Assembly: GCA_021292105.1 (NCBI GenBank)
Contig: CM037870.1
Location: forward strand, 64,230,083-64,294,082
Length of the DNA stretch: 64,000 nt
From: Anadara kagoshimensis
Lineage: Eukaryota > Mollusca > Bivalvia > Arcoida > Arcidae
Direction: 5' to 3'
Numbering within the stretch: the first letter of the stretch is position 1; each line of letters starts with the position of its first letter. The notes under the pieces are model-generated. The model did no database searches. It worked only from the letters and a program-made list of their open reading frames with translations, and was not told the origin of the DNA. The position numbers were made by a program, and so were the translations under genes. Positions 44,857-55,990 of this stretch are shown here, in pieces.

Positions 44857-45085
44857 AGGTGATGTAATTTAAAAAGCCACTCTTAACAGATTTATGAGAG
44901 GTGATGTAACTTATAAAGCCACTCTTAACAGATTTATGAGAAGTGATGTAACTTAAAAAGCCACTCTTAACAGATTTATGAGAGGTGATGTAACTTATAA
45001 ATCCACTCTTAACAGATTTATAAGAGGCGTTATAACTTATAAAGCCACTCTTAACAGATTTATGAGAGACGATGCAACTTATTAC
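44857..45085. repeat. 42-bp minisatellite, right block
   Basis: Five to six units of the same 42-bp repeat, ending where the RT fragment begins. The two blocks are separated by the foldback element (42980-43968) and about 0.9 kb of other AT-rich DNA. A further half-unit lies at 46005-46045. Confidence 0.85.
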
Positions 45086-45715
45086 TTATTTTTGACGTGC
45101 TATTGTTCCATGTTCCTTTCACTTAATTGTGCACCATTGCTTGCTGATTTGTTTCTTTATTCTTACGAAGCAGAATTTATGCAGAACCTTGTTAAATCTG
45201 GAGAGAAGACTGTCGCCAAATCGTTCAACTCAACATACAGATATATAGATGACGTTCTGTCTCTTAACAATCCTAAATTTGAAGACTATGTAAATGTCAT
45301 CTATCCTAGTGAGCTTGAAATATAAGACACGACTGATTCCTCAAGTTCTGCTTCATATATAGACTTATACCTGAATTATGACGCACACGAAAGGCTACAT
45401 TTGAAACTTTATGACAAACGTGATGATTTCAATTTTTCTATTGTCAACTTTCCTTTTTTATGCAGCAATATACCTGCTTCTCCTGCTTTTGGTGTATTTG
45501 TTTCCCAATTAATACGCTATGGTAGAACTTGTTCCCACTACGGGGACTTTGTACAACGAAGTATGCTGCTTGTAAATAAATTGTTGACTCAGGAATATTG
45601 CAAGCCTAGGCTTATCAAGGCCCTCAAAAAGTTTTATGGCCGTCATCACAGTATTGTTGATAAGTTTGATGTTTCTGTGTCCAGGATTGCCCTGGATATA
45701 TTTGACGTCTCATAG
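45063..45715 (+). pseudogene. Reverse transcriptase fragment (YIDD type, Penelope-like or related)
   Basis: Two open stretches in one frame, separated by a single TAA at 45323-45325. The first contains CAPLLADLFLYSYEAEFMQN, FNSTYRYIDDVLSLNN (catalytic YIDD) and YPSELEI; the second contains HLKLYDKRDDFNFSIVNFPF, FGVFVSQLIRYGRTCSHYGD and KALKKFYGRHHSIVDKF. This is the palm and C-terminus of an RT family abundant in molluscs and other invertebrates, probably Penelope-like; I cannot settle the clade. The N-terminal half is absent; the frame emerges directly from a 42-bp minisatellite. No GIY-YIG endonuclease is visible downstream. Confidence 0.75.
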
Positions 45716-45935
45716 TTCCGTGTTCCTTTCACACAATTTTGATTTAACACATGGCGGGTGTAGCTAGCTAAACAGGAGGTGCTTACCCATCCGGAGCACC
45801 CGGCCTCACTTTCCTGGTGGAAGTTTACGTGTCTAACCTAACCTGTCAGTTCCAAAGTTTTTACTTTGCTTCTGGATTGTGATTCGGACATGGATTAGTA
45901 TTTTTTTTTATTTTTTGTTGATTACACACGGGGCG
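45716..45935 (+). mobile_element. 3' tail of the YIDD-type retroelement
   Basis: The non-coding end after the RT stop. It includes a block around GGTGTAGCTAGCTAAACAGG and ends in TTTGCTTCTGGATTGTGATT and then a GGACATGGATTAGTATTT-like terminus. The same block recurs in more than a dozen other places in the window, in both orientations. Confidence 0.75.
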
Positions 45936-46227
45936 GGTGTAGCTAGCTTAACAAGAAGTGCAGTTTCAAAGTTTTTGCTTTGGATCAGTATGTTTGTTTT
46001 TGATTATAAAGTCACTCTTAACAGAGTTATGACAGACGATGTAAATTATCAAAATATACAGTTATCTACGGGTCCGTCCAGAAAGTTTGGATCTTTCTTA
46101 TATAAGCTTTGTAAAACAGCAGTTTGACGGTTTTAGAACTTGATGTTATGTTAACATATATTTGTCGAACGACTTAATATACTACATAGAACGTTTTTCA
46201 AATAGCATAACTGATAAAAGGTTCAAT

Positions 46228-46400
46228 TACATATTATACCAGTTTTAATTTTACAGCACTAGACGGCCGTTTCGGAATACAATTCCTCATCAGTAGTGCT
46301 TAGACCAAAATTATAAAACCAAAATTATTTTGAAGATGTTGAAAAGCTACCCAAAGGTCCAAAATATAACCTACCAAATTAAGCTAAGGAAATACTTTGC
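46228..46400 (+). repeat. Dispersed repeat with ACTAGACGGCCGTTTCGGAA core (copy 1)
   Basis: TACAGCACTAGACGGCCGTT core followed by AATTCCTCATCAGTAGTGCT and a CCAAAATTATAAAACCAAAA stretch. Family unknown to me; perhaps the conserved end of a SINE or LINE. Confidence 0.6.
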
Positions 46401-46525
46401 CTTACTTTTTGAGAAATTTCAAATTTTAAATTGCAGGAAATTTAGAAAACTAAATTATTGCCTACTGAGTTTGTGATATCCTCGGGGCACCAGCCACCAG
46501 CAGAGATATCGGCTCAGGGGTTTAA

Positions 46526-46720
46526 ATTACATATTATACCAATTTTAATTTTACAGCACTAGACGACCGTTTCGGAATACAATTCCTCATCAGTAGTGCT
46601 TGGACCAAAATTATAAAACCAAAATTATTTTGAAGATGTTGAAAATTTTACAGCACTAGACGGCCGTTTCGGAATACATTTCCTCATCAGTAGTGCTTGG
46701 ACAATTTAGTTTTAGTGAAC
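46526..46720 (+). repeat. Dispersed repeat with ACTAGACGGCCG core (copies 2 and 3, tandem)
   Basis: A second full copy and a shorter third copy (from about 46647) follow head to tail after copy 1. Confidence 0.6.
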
Positions 46721-47309
46721 TGCGAATGACAAAACAAATGACAAAACTTGGGGTAAATCCAATTTATTCAATTATGATCTAAATGAATAAGAAATACTGA
46801 AAGAGCTGTAAAACTTACTTTCATGTGATTAAGAAGCAATTTCGAATATAAAAATGCACTGTTATCAGTAACAATCTATACTGTATTGAAAATACTAACG
46901 TATTTAGAAATTGGGTAAAACTGGTTTTTTGGTGTATTTTAACGGTTATTTATTTTTCGTATAATATTAATTTTTCACTGAAAAAAGATGTTTTATAGTA
47001 TCATTTGACATAGAAATAAATTTATTTATTTTTGACACATATGCGGTGTTCTCAGTGTCTGAAATCATTTTTGATAAAGGACAGCAGTTTTTGTGTCTGA
47101 AATGTTTAGAGAGAGATAATGGTATCTTTTGCAAGTTAATTGCATCAAATTTACATTTAAGTAACTATTAAACAAATCATTGATAAAACATGTTAAAATT
47201 TGTTACAGCAAACAAACGCGTGCCTAGCTATGAAACACGTTTACGGGGTGCTCAAAACTTTCTGACCGGACGGACCTGTATATATGTAAAGTCGTTTATA
47301 TGAAACATA

Positions 47310-47315
47310 TTTATT
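47310..47315 (-). terminator. Candidate polyadenylation signal of gene B
   Basis: AATAAA on the minus strand, about 310 bases past the C1q stop codon and just short of the TIR element that ends at 47278. No nearer AATAAA or ATTAAA was seen. Confidence 0.3.
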
Positions 47316-47627
47316 AATTCTAAATTTGATCACAGGTTTTTGCACATACTGTAATTAAGAAATAATCAACATATACACGTGGTATATTGTAAAAGAAAAT
47401 ACACGTGCCGGAGATATATATGCATTGTTCCATTGTTCGCAAAACAAAACATGACGTCATAAGGTGAATAAAGGGGTACACCATTAACAAAAAACAGTCA
47501 TAGGTATATCGTTATTTTACCACGACTGACTTTCTTCATGTTTCATATAAAGGAGAACGCAGCCCATGTGGTCATATTAGAATATAATAGATATTATTTC
47601 AATATCCTCGTTCAAAAACGTTTTTGT

Positions 47628-48013
47628 TCAGTCTGATATTCTTGCTCCAGCAAACAGAGACCAACCATCGATCGTAGCTATTTTACCAACTTTTATCCAG
47701 ACCTCATCTCCGACATTTAAATTGATGACTACTGTGGTCGAAAATGAGTTCCCTGATGTTGACTTGTATCCATACGTATAACCGACTGATACTCCGTTTT
47801 TCATAATATAAACAGGTAGGTATTCTGTTACAGTAATAATTGTAGTTGCAAATATGTATAAACCGCTATGTTGACAATGAAATTTACCATCAGACACGTT
47901 GTATTCACCTCCAACATCAGCTATTCTATATCTAAAGTACATTGTGTTGTTGACGACCAAGGACCTGCGAGGTCTATATAAGCGATAGGTAAATCCTACC
48001 AGTTTATTATTGC
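47628..48013 (-). CDS. Gene B, exon 3: globular C1q domain and stop
   Basis: This terminal exon (acceptor CATTACAG, phase 1; stop TGA at 47630-47628) encodes about 128 residues that match a whole C1q/TNF-like head. The opening strand is GFTYRLYRPRRS in place of the usual AFSAxLS. F-x-C-x-x-x-GLYIFATT is the conserved central strand, and LNVGDEVWIKVG with WSLFAGARIS is the C-terminal signature. Together with the other two exons it gives a protein of about 360 residues. C1q heads of this type bind bacterial or self ligands; in bivalves many act in innate immunity (family knowledge). The ligand here is unknown. Confidence 0.88.
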
Positions 48014-50087
48014 CTGTAATGAAAAAAATAGGATTTAGTGTTTGTTTACCCTTGTTTATAGAAATCATTAACTCAAATGTTTTTAGATTTTTAATGGGCC
48101 GTATACAAATAGCGGGGTATCTGATGTTGCGTAGTTATGAAGATCGAGTTGACTATTGATGTAGGTTAATTAGGTGAACTAGCTTTCTTCATTTTCAAAC
48201 TTTGAAAAGATTTGACGTAACTTGAAATCAACCTGACTTTTGAGCTACCCTTTATTATACCCCTTACCCACCTACGTAAATAATAGAATCTTCTGTCATC
48301 ATTACGTCACACAAAAGACATGACTTTTTTGTAAAAAGCTTTACCATTGTAAACACCCATCCAAAAACATTTTACTGTATGAAAGGAGTTAAAATACATG
48401 GGTTATATTTAAATCATGATTTTTAACAACGACTTGACTCATGCAAGTACACAAATTATTGATTGGTACCTGTCCTATTGCAAGTCTGAGAGTTTTGAGT
48501 TTTTTCTGTCTATATAAAGGGTAAACAAACCAAACATTAATGATTTTGTACATATGAAACAGTAAATTATGTTAAGATTATCAATGTCTCGAGACTATGG
48601 CCGTCGACATCTCTAGTGACATAAAATAAACCTATATAAGTACATCATCCATATTTGTACCCGCAAAACAAATCAGTTTACATTTTACTTTTGAATTTAA
48701 GGTTATCTTTTCGTTTTCATTGAATGTCTTGTCGTTACTTAAGTAATCGATGTACAAAATGAAATATCAAAATTTAGTAAGGGGGCGGGGGGGGGGGGGG
48801 GGGGGCGGAGGGGTGAGTGTATATGTAAAAACTAATGATTAGAAGAAGATTTGATTATTTCAGTAGTTTTTTATCCCTGTTCCAACAAAGTGTTAGAGAC
48901 TGCAACGGACAACCCTCGAAAAGCTGCACCACAACATATCTAGTGATTTTAAAATTTTTATGTATATTATGTTGATTACCGAGTCATTATTGACAACTGT
49001 TTGAATAGCTTGTGCTTTAGAATAAACAAAATCGAACGTAGCCATTAGTAGAATAGAAGTAGATTTTCTCAAAATATGTATCTACATTTACAGTGAGAAG
49101 AATTGCCATATAAATCCATACCGTTGTTCAGTTTTCTCTTTTTCGCGGTTTTAACATATCAGCATAAATTAAAATAACGCTTGTATGTCTGTCTTAAGTT
49201 ATGGTTTGCCATAATAAGATTTTGTCTTACTTGTTGCTGATACATGATTTTTTTCTGTGTGCACAAAAGAAAGCCACCGAATGCTAAAGCAAAATCTGTC
49301 ACAATACTTAAATCAGGTTAACGTAAAAGCTATTGAGTTTCCAAACGAATATTGTCTGGTTTGCTTGAGCACGTTAAAGCTTTCGCGTGAGCACGTTATA
49401 CAAAAAATGCATTTGTGCCGCCATATTTTAAGACAATGTAGAAGTTCTTGTCAGTAAACGGATATTTTAGCAATAGAATTGTCCATTTGTAATGTGGATA
49501 AATGAAAGTGCAAAGCAATATACGTGTTAATTATCGGTGGTAAATAAAGGATCTTGCACGAAAAATTACGTAATATTAAATAAATTAAACAAAATATATA
49601 TTGATATAAGAACTAGTGCAATTTGACAACAACACAGCGATGACGTAAAAAAATCGTATGACGTCATAAACGCCAGCGTCATGTGACAAAACGTGCAGTA
49701 TGAAAAATTGATTCGGTAAACCTCGGACTGGAACAAAGTCAGCGTGCAAATATCGATATCTATTGCACGCTAACACCTTGAAATTTATCGTATAATTTCT
49801 ATGCGAAGCAAATATGGCTATATAATAATATGGTTATATGAAATGGTTGATCAACTTAACTTTGTTCCAAAATTTAAACTAAATGGCGAGTGTTAAAGTT
49901 GGAAACCAGAAAAGACGATTAAACAATATATAATACATATATCTCCTGCAATGTGTACAGTGTGTTATTTAAAAGATATTCTTTATTCAGATGTTTAAAA
50001 TTTGAACTTATGATAATTTATCGGATAGTATTAATATTGTTAATGGTTTGTATTAGACACTGATTCTTGCAATGGCAATAAAACATA
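48014..50087. other. Gene B second intron, left part
   Basis: AT-rich, containing the poly(G) tract and a cluster of CRE-like TGACGTCA/TGACGTAA sites at 49640-49670. No exon seen. Confidence 0.4.
48780..48816. repeat. Poly(G) tract
   Basis: A run of about 19 G with flanking GGGGGCG and GCGGAGGGG, in gene B's second intron. It would favour G-quadruplex structure and is out of keeping with the AT-rich surroundings. Confidence 0.9.
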
Positions 50088-50310
50088 TAGGCAAACAACA
50101 TTTACCTGCCCGTTTGAACTTTTATTAAGACTATCCAGATACAATGACCTACCCGATAAATGGGTAGTGTTAGGATTCGAAGTTACTACATAGACATAGT
50201 TCACACCGTGTAGACAAAACAAACACTTGTGTTCCCTATAAATAAATGTACTTGTCCATAATATATATTTATATTAAAGGTCAAACAGACAGGTAAATAT
50301 TGTTCTGATA
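50088..50310. mobile_element. MITE family D, copy 3
   Basis: TAGGCAAACAACATTTACCT on the left and AAGGTCAAACAGACAGGTAA on the right; inside holds GGGTAGTGTTAGGATTCGAA. In gene B's second intron. Confidence 0.62.
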
Positions 50311-50663
50311 TACTATTGTTTAGTTTGTGTGACAGCCAAGCATACGCTACAACTATACAATACAACAATCCAATGGAAAAATAAGAAACAGTACAATACT
50401 AATAAGTCGCTCACAACATTCGTTACGGAGTCACTTAATTATAGAACTGTTTCGGTGTCTAGTCAGTTGCATGGGATTGTATATTAAAATTTAAAAGTAA
50501 TTGCTTAAACAAACTTTAAAAATTAAGCTTTTTGATTTACATTTTAGTTGCGGCTATGAACAATCACAGCCATTTTGTATATGATAAATATAAAATATTC
50601 CGAGTTATTATTTTTTGAGTTAACAATTTTCTAGTAAGACACATGAAAATATATAGCACTTAC

Positions 50664-51236
50664 TTTTTATGTGATCATCTAAAGATTTAATACGGCCATT
50701 CAGAATATTTGTAGTATTTCTGTATACATCAATATTTTCATTAGATTTAGTTCGGATGACTATAGCCTCCAGCTTTTTCGAAAGTGAGTAATTTACATTC
50801 ATGTAAGTGTCTGTAATGTCTTGTATTGTGACATCTAGATGTTGCATCTTTTCGTTTGACGTAGTTTCTACAGTCTCCAGATTCTTCAAAAGTGTGTGGT
50901 TAACATTCATCAAGGCGCCATCCAATTCATGTATTTCACCATCAACTTGTTGTTTCAGCTGAAATATTTCAATTGACACATTTGATTTTAGGTTCAAGAT
51001 ATTCTGTTGAGTCTCTGCTCTATCTTGTTCTACCTGTGTGCGTAATTCTTGTAAAGATTTTTCAATATTTTTGTTTTGTTCTTGTATTTTTAGAACCACC
51101 TTCATCATTTCAGCAACAACTTCCATTGCATTATTGTTGTTGTTTCTTTCCTGAATGTACAGATCTATTTTAGCCCCTAACGATGTAATTTGCTCAAAGT
51201 ATTTGGATTTAAAGGCAGCAAATTGTTCTGACAAAT
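50664..51236 (-). CDS. Gene B, exon 2: coiled-coil stalk
   Basis: This 573-bp exon (191 residues, phase 1-1; acceptor ATCTTCAG, donor AAAA/GTAAGT) codes for a mostly helical stretch. Hydrophobic residues recur in heptads from about residue 45 onward (VVLKIQEQNKNIEKSLQELR, then LKSNVSIEIFQLKQQ). In place of collagen it should trimerise or multimerise the C-terminal C1q heads. There are two related halves, each with a V/MNxxLxKxLE segment (MNVNHTLLKNLETVE and MNVNYSLSKKLEAIV), suggesting internal duplication. Several N-x-S/T sites are present. No collagen Gly-x-y repeats exist, placing it with the coiled-coil C1q proteins common in bivalves rather than with vertebrate C1q. Confidence 0.8.
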
Positions 51237-51264
51237 CTGAAGATATAGCGGATGTAACATTAAT

Positions 51265-51400
51265 AGTTTATTAGAACCGAAATGATTCGTGTCCAAATAA
51301 CAATCTCAAAGAAAAGTAAAATAAGAATTGAAACTGACAAAGTAGGTTTAACACATGAACTTTCACCTGGAAAGTGTGACCAGGTGCTCAATTTTCAAGT
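51265..51400 (-). mobile_element. 3' tail fragment of the YIDD-type retroelement (reverse)
   Basis: AACAATCTCAAAGAAAAGTA, then CACATGAACTTTCACCTGGA and GTGACCAGGTGCTC. It starts about 30 bases upstream of gene B's coiled-coil exon. Confidence 0.55.
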
Positions 51401-51484
51401 TGTGTATTCTTCTCTTAAATAGGGTAAATAAGTGTTACATGTATTAGTTAGAGTGTATTGGTTTTAGAGAATGTGATTTGAAGC

Positions 51485-52190
51485 GGTATTTTTTAGTAAA
51501 GTTGGTAACATGCTTTTCTAAAATAATTCGAGATTGCTGAATTCAAAAATGACGGATACCAAGCTCAATTTTTGAAACCATAATTTCAAAAACAAAATGA
51601 CTCCTTAAATTTATGGTATACCAATGCAAAAAAATGTTACTTGGGTTGACAAATTTGGTAAAAGTTGGTAACATGATTTATTTAACATAATTCGAGGTTG
51701 TCGAATCTAAAAATAGTAGATACCAAGGTGAATTTTGAGTTCTTGAACCCATAATTAAAAAAAACAAAATAGTGGCCAAAATGAATGGTGTACCAATGCA
51801 AAAATGTTACTTGGGTCGACGGATTTTGGTAAAAGATGGTAACATGATTCATTTAACATAATTCGAGGATGCCGAATTCAAAAATGACGGATACCAAGCT
51901 CAATATTGAGTTTTTGAACCCATAAGTCCGAAAACAAAATGACGACTTAAATTTATAGTGTACCAATGCAAAAATGCCACTTGGGGTTTCAAATTTAAGT
52001 AAAAGTTGGCAACATGCTTTATATGACATAATTAGCTGAATTTCAAAAATGACGCATGTCAAGTAAAATTTTGAGCTATTGAACCCATAATTCAAAAAAC
52101 AAAATGGCGACTGTTTCAATTTATAGGCAGAGTTATTGAAGTTTCATGGTTTAGCAAAAGATGGTACTTTGTTCTTTTTAACATTTCAGA
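51485..52190. repeat. About 170-bp tandem repeat
   Basis: GTTGGTAACATG or GATGGTAACATG recurs at 51501, 51664, 51835 and 52005 (163, 171 and 170 bp apart), with shared GAATTCAAAAATGACGGATA, GAACCCATAATTC and GGTGTACCAATGCAAAAATG blocks; a decayed fifth unit follows. In gene B's first intron. Confidence 0.85.
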
Positions 52191-53178
52191 ATAACTTGAG
52201 GCTGTTAAATTAAAATGAAAGAGGTTAAACTGAAGTTTAAATGTTTAAACCAAATTTAAAACAATTTTTTTAAAATAAAGTGGTGGATGTAATTAAGTGT
52301 TTGTTCATTATGTGTGCCTTTTACATAGTACACTGATAAATCTACATGACTAAATTAAGCTCATAACCAAAACCATACTGATATACTGCTTCATTCAGAT
52401 CATGGTGCGGAATTAACAGTCAAAATCGAAACGTTTGTTTGAAGTGCAAAAAGAGCCTATTTCGGTGTTTTATATGGAGTTTGCCACATGTTCTTGCAAA
52501 ATAGTGTGTAGAACCCGTTATTGTAAATGTCAAAATACCAAATTACTATGCGTGTCATCATGCGTCAAACTTTTAAGAGTGATATTGTTTTAGTAGGTAG
52601 AATCACAACCATTACTGAAAAACATATATCTATTTACAACATAGTATCGGTCTCTATATAGTTTTGCCAGCGATGTTTAAGAAACTCAATGCAACTTTTA
52701 AATAATGTATTTTCTTGAAAATTTAAAAAGTCCTCCAGTGAATATATAACATCATCATCTAACTATAAAACTGGGTTATGTAAATGACAAGACTGATGTG
52801 CAAGCTTAAGCAATAATTTGGCCACTTAGTCAATTTAAACTTTAAAGCCACAATCGTTAATTGCAGTCAAGGCAATGGTAGAACTGTGCTAGTGGACCAA
52901 GACACATTTACTGAGTTTTCCACAGGACTTGTGTTGAGTATTGTTCCGTAACAGCTTCAAAAGTAATACAAATTATGTGTAATTTTTTTGTCCCTTTTAA
53001 AAATAATCTACATGTTCCAACAAAATACTACCATTATCTAATTTTAAAATGATTAGTTGCCAAACTTTTAAAATTTGTGAAAATGTATAAAGTATTTTTG
53101 TTTTTACAGATTTGCGAAAACAATTTTTTTTTCAAAGAAAAGGATTTTTGAGAAATGAGTAGTCAATGGTGATTTCGG

Positions 53179-53425
53179 CTACCATGAATGGAATAAAAAC
53201 AAAGCTCTATTGACCATTTCTGGAGTTGCAACAGTGGCATACCTTCCATGACTGGGGTCATCATCAATGTTCTGTCTGTTCTGTTCATAATCCGCCACCC
53301 ACCTTTTTACTGTTGCCTATCAAGGGGCATCTTTCCTTAGTGTTGTTATCATATCATTATAGATAGCTTTAGGTACTTAACCGTTCTTGTGCAAATATTG
53401 CATCCTGTTCTTTCACCATTTTTTA
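53179..53425 (-). pseudogene. Mariner-type transposase N-terminal fossil
   Basis: The minus strand reads ATVKRWVADYEQNRQNIDDD, then PSHGRYATVATPEMVNRALF, the second helix-turn-helix and linker of a mariner transposase. A piece upstream (KMVKEQDAIFAQERL) belongs to the preceding helix, but stops and a frame change lie between. The DDD/DDE catalytic region is missing. It is an old, dead fragment in gene B's first intron. Identification rests on motif memory. Confidence 0.6.
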
Positions 53426-53929
53426 CATTTGCCAAGTCACTAGTCTTATTTATTTTAGAGTAATACCTTGTTTATATTAACTTAAAAAATTACATGAGCT
53501 TCGGATACACGGATTTAAACAGTCAGCGGATAGAAGGATTGAAAAGGGCCATCGGCGCTAATCTCCTTTAACAGAAGGCTCACAGTGTATCATTCAGCCC
53601 TTGTACTTCTTACCAGTTTTAATAAAACCAAATGTAGTACTACTTTTGCTTTAGTTGAATATCAAACTTTACATCAACAATTTGAAGTGCAAGTTTACCT
53701 TTTTAGCAAATAGTCAGCTTAGAGTTGCTCGGTGATGACTTAGCACCTCTAAATAGGTTTGAAAAGCTAATGTAGTTACATTAATTTTGCCCTTCCACTA
53801 TAAAAAAGAACAATTCTTAAGCATTTGGTGCAAACATAAGTTTCAATTTTCGAAGCTATTTCAATTTACACTCTGGGCTACATAAATCAATGTTTCAGCA
53901 TGTTATGTGTTATACTTAATTCGTTTGAT

Positions 53930-54035
53930 TAAAGAGAAACATACAGTCCCATGTTCAAATTACAATCCAAAAACATAAACGAAAAGTTTTAAAACTGACT
54001 TAAGATAAACATGTAAACTTCGTTCAGGAGTCAAA
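53930..54035 (-). mobile_element. 3' tail fragment of the YIDD-type retroelement (reverse)
   Basis: Starts GATTAAAGAGAAACATACAG and keeps the CCAAAAACATAAACGAAAAG to GTAAACTTCGTTCAGGAG region. Intronic in gene B. Confidence 0.45.
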
Positions 54036-54109
54036 TATATGAATTTTTTCATAATGACCTTTGTCGTTAGGCCACCTGAGACGAAGACTGACCGGCATGC
54101 CAGATCTTT

Positions 54110-54540
54110 TGATTTGATAAATATCAAACATCTTTTCACAGAGTTATTGCCCCTGTAAAATAATTAATTTTTTATTTTTGCAAATGTGTTAAGTTTGTGG
54201 CTATTTACTTGAAAACTATTAGTGGTATAGAAAAGCAATAGATTGAAAATAATGGACTTGAAAAGCTAAGTAGCATTGTTTGTAAGAATATGATGATCCA
54301 TAGAGGAGTTGTTACCCTTGGAGTGTAATTGTTTTTCGAAAATGTGTTTTTGACCATATTTCTAAAAATTATTATAAATAGATAAAAACACCAAGTTGCA
54401 AAAATAATCAACATGCCAAAATCTAACTTCATAGCAAATTTTGTGTATGATAGTCAACGAAGGTGTTGTTGTCCCTAAAATTTCAGTATCTGTTAAATGT
54501 TTTCAGGTGAGCAATAAGGCCCATAGGTATTTTGCTTAAA
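54110..54540. repeat. Diverged copy of the CACCTGA...AGGTGAGC dispersed repeat
   Basis: Near 54070 GGCCACCTGAGACGAAGACT, and at the far end TTTTCAGGTGAGCAATAAGG with CCCATAGG, resemble the ends of the 38143-39872 repeat. There is no 145-bp array here. Confidence 0.4.
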
Positions 54541-55244
54541 TTTTCTGCTCATTAACACCCAAGTAAGCCTTGAAATATTACAATCTTTGATAAATAGCTG
54601 TTTCTTGCTACTAAAACAACTTTAATATCAATTTTCATGCAAATATGCATTTTGATTTTAGCGGCCATTTTGTATTTAAATTTTGACCTACTTAGAACAG
54701 TTTGTTCAGCTTGGTATCCGCCATTTTAGAACTCAGTACACCCAAATTAATAAGAAAGAAATATGGTTTGCTTTTACTAAAATGCCTCTTCCTCTTTAAA
54801 ACGACGTCTTTTTTGAAAATGTGCATAGTCTATTTGATTAATTCGGTGATAGTAATTGGACTCTCTGAGCCTCCTAGAACTTTATGGTGGGTTAATACCC
54901 CACGGGACACTCATACCAGAACTTGTTTAATAAAGTAATTTAGTGTAATAATACAGTAAAATGCGTTCACTGAAAGCAAGTAAAAGAGATGTCGTCTGGA
55001 GTAAAAACATATTTATAATTTGTTATGTCAAAAATCACAATGTCACAAATTGGGTTATTCCATTAAAAATGAAAAATAAAATAATAAATTACAAACGTAG
55101 CAGGTGCAGCTATCTGAAGAAGACGAACTTTTACAATTTCGAAGCACTCTATTCCCAGGTGGTAGTTCATTTAACAAAATCTGCAAATCTTTAAAGTTTT
55201 TTTTCTTTGGTTATTATTGAATTGAGCACTTAAATAACAAGAAT

Positions 55245-55335
55245 AAAACAAACACACTAATCCATATCCAAATCGAAACGTTTGAACTCTCATCAGGTAA
55301 GTAAGGCCGATATCTCCGGATATGATCATAATCCA
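55245..55335 (-). mobile_element. 3' tail fragment of the YIDD-type retroelement (reverse)
   Basis: AAAACAAACACACTAATCCA, then AACTCTCATCAGGTAAGTAA and GGCCGATATCTCCGG. Intronic in gene B. Confidence 0.5.
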
Positions 55336-55444
55336 ATATTTACTGATACTCATCGTGTTCTATATTTGTATAACGAATCCTAAATAAACATGATAACTTT
55401 TTGAGAAAAACAAACAATACATCTGAAGTTAAATCGTCAAAACC

Positions 55445-55650
55445 TAAGGTATACCCCATTATGCAAAATATTTCCTTAGTTATTTAAATATATATTTTGG
55501 TCCATTAAATATTTTTTCAACTCCCTGAAAACATTATTTTATTTCAAAACTTTGACCCAATCACTACTGAGGTGAGTAGAAATTGTGTTTCCAAACGACT
55601 GTCTAGTGCTGTAAAATTAACACTGGTATAATATGTAATTTTGTGAGGGT
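55445..55650 (-). repeat. Dispersed repeat with ACTAGACGGCCG-type core, reverse copy
   Basis: Reverse complement match: TTTCCAAACGACTGTCTAGT and GCTGTAAAATTAACACTGGT, extending back through AACTCCCTGAAAACATT. Intronic in gene B. Confidence 0.55.
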
Positions 55651-55749
55651 TTTTTGCTTGTTTTATACGTATAATTATCAGTATATGTCGTAGATATGAA
55701 ACTCTAGTGTTATTAAAATAAATATACTGGTCAAGGTTTACTTTAGAAC

Positions 55750-55862
55750 CCATAAAAGGTGGAAAAAATGAAACTAGCAAATTTCGTTAAACATCGGAAC
55801 CTCCAATTGGGAAGCTAGACCAAGTGCTCCGGACGCGGGTGAACACCTTTTACGTTTTATTA
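55750..55862 (-). mobile_element. 3' tail fragment of the YIDD-type retroelement (reverse)
   Basis: Contains AACATCGGAACCTCCAATTG and AAGTGCTCCGGACGCGGGTG, the diagnostic inner block only. Confidence 0.45.
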
Positions 55863-55990
55863 TGTGTATTCGTTATAATCCCTATAGTATGTTACATATC
55901 ATATATCATAAACAACATATAATAAAAATGTGAATAGGTATTAAAATAATAAAAATATTTTTGTATACAAATTGTTTATGTCAAACATAC

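Larger units (their letters stand above)
46069..47278. mobile_element. TA-flanked TIR element of 1.2 kb (Tc1/mariner-like, non-autonomous)
   Basis: The left end TA/CGGGTCCGTCCAGAAAGTTT and the reverse complement of the right end TA/CAGGTCCGTCCGGTCAGAAA share GGTCCGTCC and CAGAAAGTTT, differing by a small indel. The flanking dinucleotide is TA on both sides (46067-46068, 47279-47280). No transposase frame was found. It carries repeated ACTAGACGGCCG blocks inside and ends about 350 bp below the C1q exon. Confidence 0.65.
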
